From NCBI GenBank assembly GCA_049302575.1, contig JBAQMG010000110.1, positions 90,562 through 154,561 on the forward strand: a stretch of 64,000 nucleotides of DNA, in the 5' to 3' direction. The position numbers were made by a program, and so were the translations under genes. The stretch is from JBAQMG01 sp049302575 (lineage in GTDB: Bacteria; Bacillota; Desulfitobacteriia; Desulfitobacteriales; Desulfitobacteriaceae). The notes beneath the pieces were generated by a model. The model ran no database searches. It was not told the DNA's origin and was given only the letters and a program-made list of their open reading frames with translations. Position 1 is the first letter of the stretch, and each line of letters begins with the position of its first letter. Shown here piece after piece: positions 49,546-58,614 of this stretch.

Positions 49546-51537
49546 ATGAAACTACAAACCAAACTTATCGCCTTAATTGGATCAACCTTAATACTGGGGC
49601 TTTTGTCATGCTTGTCTGTTTATGGCTACTTCGATTACTTTAATGCCAAAGCAAAAGTAGAAAGTGATCTTACCATAAAAGGTGAAGATCTGGTTAAAGC
49701 GGCGGCGAAGGGCTTACAATTAATGACTGAAAATAATATTGCAAATGGAGTTAAGCTGTCCACAGGCAAACTAGTGTCAGGCAAAGAACTGGAAGCGAGC
49801 CTCTTTAGTGATGAATTAGTTTTGGTGCCGGAAAGTAAACCAGTAGCTGATAAGCGCTATAAGCCTGAGGAAACTATCAAACGTTTTGACGGAAAGTTAA
49901 TCCCCATGGGACAATATGAGTATAAATATTCTTGGAGCGGGGATAGTTACACGGATACCTATTGGCAAAAATATATTGATGCTTTTGTGGCAGATCAAGA
50001 TATCGTCTTTGTTGTAGTGTCAAAATATTCGTCAGATCCTGCCAAAACTGGTTATATACCAACTCATAACTCAAACTATTCTCCAATGACTCCGGATAAA
50101 TCACGTGATCAATGGGGAGATATCGGCTTGATCAGCCAAAAGTTTCGGGCCAATCGTATTTTTAATGACTTGGCCGGAGGGACTGCTGCGAATAATATCA
50201 AGCTTGATAAACCTCTAAAAACGATTTATGAACGAAAAATTGAAAATCGCACTGTAACTATGTGGGATATGTCTTATCCTATCTTTATTAATGGTCAACA
50301 TTGGGGAGGGATGCGACTTTCCCTAAGTAAAGAAAATGCTGATAAGATGATTGCTACGCGGCTTAACGATACAATTTGGCGTTTAGGTATAGTAGCCTTG
50401 ATACTTTTGCTGGGTCTAAGTGCAATAATTATGTTCTTGATATCTTTAATTGTAGTCAAACCTTTGAAAGAGTTAGTTGCTGTTAGTGCTAAAATTTCTA
50501 CTGGGGATTTAACTCAAAGTGTGCAAATTAGAAGTAAAGATGAAATTGGAGCACTTGGTCAGGCGTTTAATCAAATGATAGCAAACATCCAAAATATTGT
50601 TAAAGATATGGTGAATAGCATAACTATAAGTTCCAACGATGTAGCTCTGTCCTCAAAAACTCTTACGGCTGTGACCCATGATTCTGCTCAAGCTACGTCT
50701 CATATCACTGACCTAGTACAAAAAACCTCTGATGGCACGAAAATTCAAGAGATTCAAACGAAAGAAGCTGCTTTAGCAATAAGCCAAATAAACACTAAAA
50801 TTGAGACGCTTACCCAAGTTACTAAAGAAATGACGCTGAAAACTGAACTTACTCATCGAAAAGCTACTGAGGGGAGTGTAGCTATTAGGCAAGCAATGGA
50901 TCAGATGAAAACCATTAGCGATACCGTCTTGACCTCGGCTGCGATTATTCAATCTTTAGGGGAAAGATCCTCGGATATTTCTCGAATCGTGGAGACTATC
51001 TCGGGAATTTCGGAACAAACCAACTTATTGTCTCTCAACGCTGCTATCGAAGCAGCACGAGCAGGAAATGAGGGTCGTGGTTTTGCGGTAGTTGCCGATG
51101 AAGTTCGAAAGTTAGCGGAACAGTCTAATTTGGCAGCTAAGGAAATTGGTCAAATGATCAAAAATGTTCTAGTGGATACTCAAAAAGCAGTGATCAGTAT
51201 GTCGGCAGGAACGACTGAGGCCCAAACAGGGATGAATTTAATTAATGACGCAAGGGAAGCATTTAAAGAGATTATTGATTCGATCACGGAAGTTACCCAA
51301 ACAATGAAGCAAGTACCTGCTTCGGTTGAGTTGATCTCCAGCGAAAGTACCAAAATAGGCAAATCAGTTGCCGATATTGCCGATATTGCCCATGATAGCA
51401 GTATGAATGCCGAACATATAGCCGCCTCTGTTCAAGAGTTGTATGCTACTGTCGAGGAAATCTCTGCTGCTGCTGAAACCTTGGCCCAAATGGCGACTGG
51501 CTTGGATGATGCTGTTCATCAATTTGTGCTAAAATAA
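49546..51537 (+). CDS. Methyl-accepting chemotaxis protein with Cache-like sensor
   Basis: A 663-residue chemoreceptor. A first membrane helix (LIALIGSTLILGLLSCLSVYGYF, residues 7-29) and a second (LGIVALILLLGLSAIIMFLISLIVV, about 279-303) bracket a 250-residue extracellular sensor of the single-Cache/haem-like type (QDIVFVVVSKYSSDPAKTGYIPTHNS). A HAMP domain follows (KPLKELVAVSAKISTGDLTQ) and then the signalling coiled coil with the conserved tip SGISEQTNLLSLNAAIEAAR and GFAVVADEVRKLAEQS. The ligand cannot be read. TGYIPTHNSNYSP is a segment often seen in such receptors of Clostridia. The ATG has AAAGGAGTGGAG upstream. Confidence 0.92.
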   Translation: MKLQTKLIALIGSTLILGLLSCLSVYGYFDYFNAKAKVESDLTIKGEDLVKAAAKGLQLMTENNIANGVKLSTGKLVSGKELEASLFSDELVLVPESKPVADKRYKPEETIKRFDGKLIPMGQYEYKYSWSGDSYTDTYWQKYIDAFVADQDIVFVVVSKYSSDPAKTGYIPTHNSNYSPMTPDKSRDQWGDIGLISQKFRANRIFNDLAGGTAANNIKLDKPLKTIYERKIENRTVTMWDMSYPIFINGQHWGGMRLSLSKENADKMIATRLNDTIWRLGIVALILLLGLSAIIMFLISLIVVKPLKELVAVSAKISTGDLTQSVQIRSKDEIGALGQAFNQMIANIQNIVKDMVNSITISSNDVALSSKTLTAVTHDSAQATSHITDLVQKTSDGTKIQEIQTKEAALAISQINTKIETLTQVTKEMTLKTELTHRKATEGSVAIRQAMDQMKTISDTVLTSAAIIQSLGERSSDISRIVETISGISEQTNLLSLNAAIEAARAGNEGRGFAVVADEVRKLAEQSNLAAKEIGQMIKNVLVDTQKAVISMSAGTTEAQTGMNLINDAREAFKEIIDSITEVTQTMKQVPASVELISSESTKIGKSVADIADIAHDSSMNAEHIAASVQELYATVEEISAAAETLAQMATGLDDAVHQFVLK

Positions 51538-51585
51538 TTTTTGGATTCATAATAGTTATAGAGGTGAAAAGGGGGGTGACAAAGA

Positions 51586-52290
51586 GTGTCGAGAAAACCA
51601 GTGATTGGAATCTCAGTGGCACATTGTCAGGAAGAGTTAAAAACTTTCCCTCGTGAAAATTATGTTCGTTGCATCAAAGCAGCTGGCGGAATTCCCATAC
51701 TCATTCCACCTCTTGCCGATCAAAGTGAAGCCCTAGAAATACTAAATCTTATTGATGGTTTGTTATTAAGTGGAGGTGGGGATATTTCTCCCGCTTTGAT
51801 GGGGGAAGTTCCCCAGCGTGGAATTGGTGGTTGTTTTCCAGAACGTGATTCGGGGGAACTTTTACTTTCAAGCTTAGCCTTTCAGCAAGACACCCCGATT
51901 TTAGGAATTTGCCGCGGAATTCAGATCATGGCCGTGGCTGCTGGAGGCAAGATCTACCAGGACCTTGCTCTGCAACACCCACAGTCATTTCAGCATAACC
52001 AAACAGCTCCACGTCAATATCCTTGGCATGATGTAAACATAGTAGATTCGTTATTAAAGAAAGTTCTGAGGGAGGAAAATATTGCTGTTAATAGTTTACA
52101 TCACCAAGCTGTAGGGAAAATACCGGAAGGGTTTTGTAGCAACGCCATATCTCCAGATGGGATTATCGAAGGCATTGAAAAAATCGGGGCGAGATTTTGC
52201 CTTGGCGTTCAATGGCATCCCGAAAGTATGCCAAATGAGGAACATAGCGTAGCTCTTTTTAAAGGCTTCCTAGTAGCCTGTCGGATGTAA
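51586..52290 (+). CDS. PuuD-like gamma-glutamyl amidotransferase (class I GATase)
   Basis: A 234-residue class I glutamine-amidotransferase-fold hydrolase of the peptidase C26 / gamma-glutamyl-gamma-aminobutyrate hydrolase type. The start PVIGISVAHC, then IDGLLLSGGGDISPAL, the nucleophile Cys in LGICRGIQIMAVAAGG, and the catalytic His-Glu in GVQWHPESM are visible. It probably hydrolyses a gamma-glutamyl amide; the substrate is uncertain because no putrescine pathway genes adjoin it. GTG 51586 follows GGGGGGTG. It precedes the ATC-hydrolase-like gene by 45 bases, a possible functional link. Confidence 0.88.
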   Translation: MSRKPVIGISVAHCQEELKTFPRENYVRCIKAAGGIPILIPPLADQSEALEILNLIDGLLLSGGGDISPALMGEVPQRGIGGCFPERDSGELLLSSLAFQQDTPILGICRGIQIMAVAAGGKIYQDLALQHPQSFQHNQTAPRQYPWHDVNIVDSLLKKVLREENIAVNSLHHQAVGKIPEGFCSNAISPDGIIEGIEKIGARFCLGVQWHPESMPNEEHSVALFKGFLVACRM

Positions 52291-52335
52291 TTAAGAGGTA
52301 TTTTATGAAGATCAAAGAATTAGGAGGAAAAGGCT

Positions 52336-52824
52336 TTGACGGAAGTTAATAATGACGTTATAAATAAATTAGAAAGAGATTGGCGTTCAATGATTTTTAT
52401 TTCCCATGATTTTTTTCATCGCTGGAGGATGGTTCTTGAAGAGAAGTTTGGAGCAGAAGAAACGGTCGCTTTGGTCGACCGCTTTTGGGAATCAGTTGGA
52501 GAAGGAACAGCGGAAAGTTATCTCAAGCGTGGCCGAGATACTGAGGATCTTGAACAAATAGTAAATGCCTTTGTCCGAGCAAGTCTTGTCATGGGAGAAA
52601 GTGCTAGATCGGCTAAAGACGGAAATGACGTTCTACTTATCCATGATGCCTGTCCGTGGATAGGTTCCTTCAAGGATTACGGTGCACCAGGACAATGCCA
52701 AGCAGGGTGTGACAAATGGTTTGAGACGGCGCTAAAGACAATATCAGCTGATTTTTCTGTCCGAACAGATAGCTGTCTGGCAGCAGGTGAGAGTATTTGT
52801 ACTAGACGCTACTCTCGGAAATAG
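52336..52824 (+). CDS. L-2-amino-thiazoline-4-carboxylate hydrolase-like protein
   Basis: A 162-residue soluble protein of the ATC-hydrolase family (PF14196-like). The helical N-terminal half holds WRSMIFISHDFFHRWRMVLEEKFG; the C-terminal half holds HDACPWIG, then GQCQAGCDKWFETALKTIS, FSVRTDSCLAAGESICTRR, the Cys-spaced end of this family. Some members act in L-cysteine formation from ATC, but most are uncharacterised, so the reaction is not certain. TTG 52336 has AGGAGG about 8 bases before. It follows the PuuD-like gene in the same direction, perhaps in one transcript. Confidence 0.65.
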   Translation: MTEVNNDVINKLERDWRSMIFISHDFFHRWRMVLEEKFGAEETVALVDRFWESVGEGTAESYLKRGRDTEDLEQIVNAFVRASLVMGESARSAKDGNDVLLIHDACPWIGSFKDYGAPGQCQAGCDKWFETALKTISADFSVRTDSCLAAGESICTRRYSRK

Positions 52825-52931
52825 TTGGTAAATAGCAACTGAAGAACTTAGGGTAGGTGTTAATCAGTCTACCGTAGTGCGAAAATTAGAGAAATTAAAA
52901 GGGGTCAATCTGTGCAGATGACGGAGGAACT

Positions 52932-53693
52932 ATGCAAAATCAATTTTCAAGAACGGAACTTTTGATCGGGCAGGACGGCTTAGAACGATTAAACTCAAGT
53001 ACAGTCTTGGTTTTTGGAATAGGGGGAGTTGGTTCCTATACTGTGGAAGCCTTGGCTCGCGCTGGGGTAGGACATCTGATTTTAGTTGACTTTGATGAAA
53101 TTTGTTTAACTAATCTTAACCGCCAGATACATGCTTTACGTTCCACCGTTGGAGAATCTAAAGTAGAGGCCATGAAACGACGAATTTTAGATATAAATCC
53201 CGATCTGCAAATCGAAGCAGTCAAGAGTTTTTATACTGAAAACGAGGCTGAGGAATTTTTAAATAGAAAACTGGATTATGTTGTGGATGCCATTGATACC
53301 GTTGCTGGTAAAGTGAGTTTGGCTAAGGAATGTTTAGAACGAAAAATAGCTTTCATCTCGAGTATGGGAGCAGGCAACCGTTTAACGGCGGCGAATTTTC
53401 AAATAGCGGATATTTCTAAAACAAGGGGGTGCCCTTTAGCAAAAGCAATGCGCAAATTACTTCGCCGTGAAGGGATTACTAAGGGTATCAAAGTTATTTT
53501 TTCCCCGGATCTTCCGCTTGAACCTTTGCAGGGCTCCGAGGATTGTCGGAATAACTGTATTTGTCCAGGGGGAGATGCCCCTTGTGCTAAGAAACGACAG
53601 ATCCCTGGGAGCATATCGTTCGTTCCTTCAGTTGTTGGGTTACTGGTTGCTGGTGAGGTTATACGTGATCTTCTTGCTAAGGTATTGGATTGA
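52932..53693 (+). CDS. tcdA: tRNA threonylcarbamoyladenosine dehydratase TcdA
   Basis: A 253-residue E1-like (ThiF/HesA) enzyme that dehydrates t6A37 to the cyclic ct6A form in tRNA. Marks are the N-terminal RTELLIGQDGLERL, the ATP-binding turn VFGIGGVGSYTVEALARAGVG, the DFDEICLTNLNRQ segment, VDAIDTVAGKVSLA and the cysteine pair region GCPLAKAMRKLLRR to CICPGGDAPC. The Bacillus counterpart is YrvM. ATG 52932 has ACGGAGGAAC upstream. Its presence fits the t6A genes at the right end of the window, which supply its substrate. A hairpin terminator follows. Confidence 0.93.
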   Translation: MQNQFSRTELLIGQDGLERLNSSTVLVFGIGGVGSYTVEALARAGVGHLILVDFDEICLTNLNRQIHALRSTVGESKVEAMKRRILDINPDLQIEAVKSFYTENEAEEFLNRKLDYVVDAIDTVAGKVSLAKECLERKIAFISSMGAGNRLTAANFQIADISKTRGCPLAKAMRKLLRREGITKGIKVIFSPDLPLEPLQGSEDCRNNCICPGGDAPCAKKRQIPGSISFVPSVVGLLVAGEVIRDLLAKVLD

Positions 53694-53706
53694 ATAAATT
53701 CATTAG

Positions 53707-53743
53707 AAAGACGGTATCCAGTTATCATATGGATACCGTCTTT
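53707..53743. terminator. Bidirectional hairpin between tcdA and the hexaheme gene
   Basis: AAAGACGGTATCCA (53707-53720) pairs perfectly with TGGATACCGTCTTT (53730-53743). It lies between two convergent genes and can serve both. Confidence 0.75.
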
Positions 53744-53765
53744 GCCAAAGCAATTGATAGGATAG

Positions 53766-54821
53766 TTATTTAAATAAGGCTGGTAACTTCGCCTTGATTA
53801 TATCTAAAGCTGGCTGTTTAGTGATTTCTAGCGTTTTAGTTGCTTCATCATCGCCTAGGTCCTCATACTTTAAGGCGGTAAAGCTATGGTCAGCAGTGAT
53901 GTGACCGTACGGATCCGAGGGGTTATCCCACATAATTGTTTTAACATCATATTTCTTATCAGCATGACAGGTCACGCAAAGGTCATTGGGATTGTCTTTT
54001 TTCAGTAACAAACCGTTGGCATTTGGACCATGAACATTGTGACAAGTGAAGCAACTATTAATTTGACCACCAGTGGCATGTTTACTAAAGGAATAGTCAC
54101 GGGTGCCGTAGTGGTTAGTGGCAAGAATAACACCAGTTTTAGCATCCTTAGTTGGATCACTCTGATGACAGCCTAAACAAGTATTAGCATCTGGTAGAAC
54201 CAGAGATGATTTTAGCTCTGCTGGAGTTGTAGCGGCAATATGTTTACTACCGGGACCATGGCAAGCTTCACAAGTAATGGTTAGATCAGGTTTGCCGGGA
54301 GCCCCTAATCCAGGGCTATGGCACTTTCCACAGGTATAATCTCCAGCTGACCAATCTTCTTTACCCTCGACCTTACTTGCAGGCACAAGGTTCCATTTGT
54401 CTCCGGATTTTACAATGTGAGCAACGCGGTAATATTTTTTGGCGAAACCGGCTTCTTTTGGCACTTCAGCTACAACATAATAATCCATTTCTACGCCAAG
54501 AGCTTTACTTAAATCAACCGTAGTTGATTTTGAATTTGGAGGTGTAGCTGCTCCGTCAAAAACAGTAACAGTTCCAGCGGGCTTGTCTAACTGATAAGCT
54601 GAGAGGGGTTTGAAGGATTGATTATGTTTGGTTTTTAAGACATTTGTTTTTTTGTGACAGACCAAACAAGCTTCCGAACCGACGAAAGTTGCCGTAGCTG
54701 TTTGTGTTACTACAGGTGCAGGTTGTTGAGCAGGAGGAGTGACTGCTTGACCACAGCCGCTCAATGACAAAATCAAGCTAAGAAAAACACTGGATAATGT
54801 GATCAGATTGAACTTTTTCAT
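53766..54821 (-). CDS. Hexaheme cytochrome c lipoprotein
   Basis: A 351-residue extracytoplasmic lipoprotein with six CxxCH heme sites: CLVCH, CGKCH, CEACH, CLGCH, CFTCH and CVTCH. The signal peptide ends in the lipobox LSGC (about residue 23), followed by a proline- and glutamine-rich linker. The heme-binding region starts at about residue 52 and keeps the local GPGSKH and NVHGPN surroundings seen in cytochrome c554- and OmcA/DmsE-like proteins. It is expected on the outer face of the membrane, passing electrons to or from a partner. There is no adjacent reductase gene. ATG 54821 has AGGAGGTAAAAG upstream. The electron acceptor is unknown. Confidence 0.87.
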   Translation of the reverse strand: MKKFNLITLSSVFLSLILSLSGCGQAVTPPAQQPAPVVTQTATATFVGSEACLVCHKKTNVLKTKHNQSFKPLSAYQLDKPAGTVTVFDGAATPPNSKSTTVDLSKALGVEMDYYVVAEVPKEAGFAKKYYRVAHIVKSGDKWNLVPASKVEGKEDWSAGDYTCGKCHSPGLGAPGKPDLTITCEACHGPGSKHIAATTPAELKSSLVLPDANTCLGCHQSDPTKDAKTGVILATNHYGTRDYSFSKHATGGQINSCFTCHNVHGPNANGLLLKKDNPNDLCVTCHADKKYDVKTIMWDNPSDPYGHITADHSFTALKYEDLGDDEATKTLEITKQPALDIIKAKLPALFK

Positions 54822-55147
54822 TCTTTTACCTCCTCGTATTATTGATTAAGCAAACTAACATTACTATTAAGAGTGTTACCTTGTTTAACAAAACTTATTC
54901 TCTATGATAGTGCAAAAAAAGTGGTATCCTGTACTCTGCTTCGGTGACGAAAGCCTACAGTGTAGGGTTTCGCCCAAGCCGCCTATCTTCCTCCCCAATC
55001 GAAGTCTCAATATTCAATTTTTATTGAACGAGTTCACCAAAAACTTATATTAATTATAGCCAGTGTACTATATAATAGATTTTAGATGGTTATTTTATGA
55101 TTAGTTTATAAGATTCTTGTTAGATGATAATATTAAGGAGTGGTATT
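54822..55147. other. Intergenic region between hexaheme gene and MFS gene
   Basis: Both flanking genes diverge from this 326-base gap, so it must hold two promoters, but none stands out with good spacing. It holds dispersed repeat copy C and a short TTGAACGAGTTCAC sequence that also occurs before the chemoreceptor gene at 49409. No gene is supported. Confidence 0.4.
54938..54987 (+). repeat. Dispersed hairpin repeat, copy C
   Basis: GCTTCGGTGACGAAAGC begins the element. CGAAAGCCTACA (54948-54959) pairs with TGTAGGGTTTCG (54961-54972), a 12-bp arm with one mismatch. CGCCCAAGCCGCCTATC ends it. The last box is nearly identical to the corresponding box of copy A, which lies on the other strand. 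Confidence 0.55.
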
Positions 55148-56362
55148 GTGTCAGAACCTCTTGATCCCCAGATTAGTAAGAAACTTTGGACAAAAAATTT
55201 CATTTTGATTATTGTGGCTAACTTTGCAACCCTTACTGGTTTTTATATGCTTTTACCGACTTTGCCTATCTACATAAAAGTTTTAACTGGTCAAGAAACT
55301 CTAGCAGGACTAGCGATGGGAATATTCCTAGTATCTGTTATATTAATTCGTCCTTTTGCTGGGCGTGCCGTCGACTCCTATGGACGCAAAGGAATTTTCA
55401 TTCTGGGACTCATCATCTTTTTACTCTGCACTCTGGCCTTAAATTGGGCCCGTACACTTTTTGTGTTATTATTGTTAAGATTTATCCAGGGGTTTAGTTG
55501 GGGTTATGGGAATACAGCCTCGTCGACAATCGTTTCCGATGTTTTACCCAGACAGCGGCTTGCTGAGGGAATGGGTTACTATGGACTCGCGATGAGTGTT
55601 GCAATGGGCCTGTCCCCAGCTTTGGCTTTATATATTATAGGAAAATATTCTTTTCATCTTATGTTTAATGTTTCGGCTTTTGCCGTTTTCCTAGCTGCTA
55701 TTTTAGCATTCTTTGTAACCTATCATAAGGTGGAAAAGCTTGCATCTAAGTCAGATACTGTGAAAGCTGACCTTTTTGAAAAGTCGGCTTTACGTCCTGC
55801 GGGAATGGCATTTTTTGTTACCTTGAATTATTCCTCAGTCTTATCTTTTATCGCTTTATACGGGGCTGAACTTAATATAGTTAAGATAGGACTTTTCTTT
55901 ACTGTATTCGCCGTTAGTATCACTTTAACTCGCCCATTATTAGGTCCTTTAGCAGATAAAAAAGGCTATGATATTGTTATTATACCTGGATTACTAATGA
56001 TGATCGTGACTATGCTGATTATTTTTAAGGCGCAAAGTCTACCGCTCTTTATCTTGGCGGGAGTAACCTACGGAATTGGTATCGGAGCTGTACAGCCCAC
56101 CCTCCAGGCTATGTCAGTACTTAATGCTCCTGCAGGTCGACGTGGAGCAGCGAATGCTACTTATTTTACCTTCTTTGATCTTGGGTTTGGACTAGGTTCC
56201 ATTATGTGGGGGGCAGTCGCTCATGCAGTGGGATTTAGCGTGATGTACTTATTAACAACAGTACCGATTTTATGTGCTTTGATTTTCTATGTTCTATTTG
56301 CAAGACAAGCAAAACTTATTAAATATTCAAATGGCTCAACCCTAGATTTAACAGAGAGCTGA
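55148..56362 (+). CDS. Major facilitator superfamily transporter
   Basis: A 404-residue, twelve-helix MFS protein. The first helix starts at FILIIVANFATLTGFYMLLPTLP, the loop 2-3 signature reads RPFAGRAVDSYGRKGIF, and the second-half copy is LTRPLLGPLADKKGYD. It is of the multidrug/sugar-efflux YfkF/YwoG-like type, with unknown substrate. GTG 55148 is the start because AAGGAGTGG ends 4 bases earlier; the ATG at 55124 has no site. It is a single-gene unit, and a terminator lies about 97 bases after its stop. Confidence 0.9.
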   Translation: MSEPLDPQISKKLWTKNFILIIVANFATLTGFYMLLPTLPIYIKVLTGQETLAGLAMGIFLVSVILIRPFAGRAVDSYGRKGIFILGLIIFLLCTLALNWARTLFVLLLLRFIQGFSWGYGNTASSTIVSDVLPRQRLAEGMGYYGLAMSVAMGLSPALALYIIGKYSFHLMFNVSAFAVFLAAILAFFVTYHKVEKLASKSDTVKADLFEKSALRPAGMAFFVTLNYSSVLSFIALYGAELNIVKIGLFFTVFAVSITLTRPLLGPLADKKGYDIVIIPGLLMMIVTMLIIFKAQSLPLFILAGVTYGIGIGAVQPTLQAMSVLNAPAGRRGAANATYFTFFDLGFGLGSIMWGAVAHAVGFSVMYLLTTVPILCALIFYVLFARQAKLIKYSNGSTLDLTES

Positions 56363-56458
56363 AGCGCTTGTAACTTTGACCCAATATACTTAATGACGTA
56401 TAATTATGGTGAATCTTTGGAAAAGTTCAGTAGGTGGGTCTTTTTCAGTCAATCTATG

Positions 56459-56489
56459 ATCTCTTCCTAGGATATGGAAGAGATTTTTA
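56459..56489 (+). terminator. Terminator between the MFS and M20 genes
   Basis: ATCTCTTCC (56459-56467) pairs with GGAAGAGAT (56476-56484), followed by a T-run. It lies 97 bases after the MFS stop but only about 30 before the M20 start, so a leader role is also possible. Confidence 0.7.
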
Positions 56490-56517
56490 TTTATTATCTA
56501 AAGGAGCATTATCTTAG

Positions 56518-57696
56518 ATGGTGATAATAGATTTAAACGACCTAATAGAAAAGCAAAAACCTGTAATGTTGGAGCGTAGACGTCATTTCCATAAGTTCCC
56601 AGAGTTATCTTATGAAGAGCATGAAACTGCTGGGTTTGTCTACAAAATTTTAGAGGCTCTAGGAAAGCTCGAACTATCAAAGCCAACCTCAACAAGTGTG
56701 ATGGCACGTTTGCTTGGTAGCGAACCTGGCAAAGTCTTGGTGATTCGGGCCGATATAGATGCCTTACCTCTTCAAGAAGAAAATGACTTAGACTATGTTT
56801 CACAGAACAATGGAGTGATGCACGCCTGTGGTCATGATGGTCATATTGCAATGCTTTTGAGCGTAGCTGAAATCCTTTCAGGCTTACAGAAACAAATCAA
56901 GGGAGAAGTGCGCTTTATATTTCAGCATGCTGAGGAAAAGCATCCCCCAGGTGGTGCCGAAGAACTGATCCAGGCTGGGGTTATGGAAAACGTTGATTGC
57001 GTTATTGGAGCACACCTTTGGGTTCCGTTGGAAGTAGGGAAAATTGGCATTGCTTATGGTTCAATGATGGCTGCTCCAGATATTTTTAAGCTAACGATTA
57101 AAGGCCGGGGTGGGCACGCGGCATCACCTCATCAAACGATCGATGCTATTGCCATCGGGGTTCAGGTTGTCACAAATTTACAGCATATCGTGGCCAGAAA
57201 CACTGATCCGTTAGATAATGTAGTTGTTTCAGTGACTCAGTTTATAGGTGGGACTAAAGATAATATAATTCCCAGTACGGCTGAACTTTGTGGTACAGTA
57301 AGGACCCTTGATGCCAAAATACGCCAAGAAATCCCCCAACTTATGGAGCGGATTGTCAAAGGGATAACAGAAGCTCATGGGGCAACCTATGATTTTAGTT
57401 ATCATTTTGGATATCGACCTGTTGTCAACTCTGAAGAAGTTACAAGGGTGATTGCGGATACAGTTCAAGCGGTCTTAGGGGAAGCAGCTTTGACCATAGT
57501 TAAACCAAGTATGGGGGGGGAAGATTTCTCAGCCTATTTGCAAAAAGCCCCTGGTGCCTTCTTCTTTATAGGAGCAGGAAACCAAGCTAAAGGGCTGTCT
57601 GATCCTCATCATCATCCGAGTTTCAATTTTGATGAAGATGCCCTGGTAAATGGTGTTAAGCTCTTTGTTTGCTCGGCTTTGAAATTGCTGAGTTAG
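56518..57696 (+). CDS. M20 family amidohydrolase/peptidase
   Basis: A 392-residue zinc-dependent amidohydrolase of the M20D family (IAA-amino acid hydrolase/hippurate hydrolase/N-acyl-amino acid deacylase type). Metal-site motifs are RADIDALPLQEE, MHACGHDGHIAML and the general-base QHAEEKHPPGGAEELI. VVVSVTQFIGGTKDNIIPSTAEL, MGGEDFSAYL and the late DPHHHPSFNFDED close the active site. The substrate is not known. ATG 56518 lies after an AAAGGAG that is slightly far (about 13 bases). It is followed by the DUF2225 gene after 71 bases. Confidence 0.93.
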   Translation: MVIIDLNDLIEKQKPVMLERRRHFHKFPELSYEEHETAGFVYKILEALGKLELSKPTSTSVMARLLGSEPGKVLVIRADIDALPLQEENDLDYVSQNNGVMHACGHDGHIAMLLSVAEILSGLQKQIKGEVRFIFQHAEEKHPPGGAEELIQAGVMENVDCVIGAHLWVPLEVGKIGIAYGSMMAAPDIFKLTIKGRGGHAASPHQTIDAIAIGVQVVTNLQHIVARNTDPLDNVVVSVTQFIGGTKDNIIPSTAELCGTVRTLDAKIRQEIPQLMERIVKGITEAHGATYDFSYHFGYRPVVNSEEVTRVIADTVQAVLGEAALTIVKPSMGGEDFSAYLQKAPGAFFFIGAGNQAKGLSDPHHHPSFNFDEDALVNGVKLFVCSALKLLS

Positions 57697-57767
57697 ATTG
57701 TTTTTCTTCTTGAGTTAGATTCACTCCCCTATACGCTAGTATAAAAATTAAGAAAAGGTGATGAGAC

Positions 57768-58478
57768 ATGCTGAAATCAACTAGAGAATTAGAAACGCAT
57801 TATAATAAAAAGTTCAGTTGTATTTATTGTGGAGAACCTTTTACTTCATTAAGGATACGTTCACGTTTCTCGATTCCCTATCAGATTGATAGTGATTTTT
57901 GTCCTCATTATAAAAACAAAGAATTTAACCCTCATTACTATTATGTTAATGTTTGCTCAGAATGTGGCTTTGCCTTTTCTGAAGAATTTTCCGATGAGTT
58001 TCCGCTAGGATCTAAAGAAATGATTAAAGTTCAAATCAAAGATCAATGGGAAAAACGCGATTTTAGTAAACAAAGAGATTTGCGTCTTGCAATTGATTCT
58101 TATAAATTAGCTATATATTCTGGTTCAATAAAGAGAGAAAAACATGTAGCATTGGGCGGGTTATGTTTGCGTTTAGCATGGATTTACCGAGAGGAAAATA
58201 ATATCGAGCAAGAACAAAGGTTTCTCAGTTTAGCTTTAAAAGAGTTTGAAGAGTCTTTCTTGATTTCGGATTTTTCAGGTTCATCTTTGAGCGAGTTGAA
58301 AATGCTCTATATTTGCGGTGAGTTACATCGACGTTTAGGTGATTTAACTAAAGCTATCTCCTACTTTGCCAAGATAATTGAGCATCCCCAACGAGATGAT
58401 GAACGAAAAATGTTGAATATGGCCAGGGAACAGTGGAAAATTACTGTTGAGGAGAATCGGAAGAAAAGAAAGACTTAA
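57768..58478 (+). CDS. DUF2225 family protein
   Basis: A 236-residue soluble protein of the DUF2225 family. It starts with a zinc-knuckle-like CIYCGEPFTSLRIRSRF, continues with FCPH and NVCSECGFAFSEEF, and ends in an all-helical, TPR-like part (AIDSYKLAIYS, LGGLCLRLAWIYREE, EEQRFLSLALKEFEE, LYICGELHRRLGDLTKAISYF). This Cys-ribbon plus TPR layout is widespread in Clostridia; its role is unknown. ATG 57768 follows GAAAAGGTGATGAG. It appears monocistronic. Confidence 0.88.
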   Translation: MLKSTRELETHYNKKFSCIYCGEPFTSLRIRSRFSIPYQIDSDFCPHYKNKEFNPHYYYVNVCSECGFAFSEEFSDEFPLGSKEMIKVQIKDQWEKRDFSKQRDLRLAIDSYKLAIYSGSIKREKHVALGGLCLRLAWIYREENNIEQEQRFLSLALKEFEESFLISDFSGSSLSELKMLYICGELHRRLGDLTKAISYFAKIIEHPQRDDERKMLNMAREQWKITVEENRKKRKT

Positions 58479-58614
58479 AGCTTCAATTCGAACGTCCAAT
58501 GCTTGATAGTTTTCCTTTACTTTATGATAATGTTATAATTATAAATCAAGCATCCCGAGTTAGGGTATTAAGCCTGAAATGAGGGATGCATTTGTATTCG
58601 GAGGGGGCACTTTT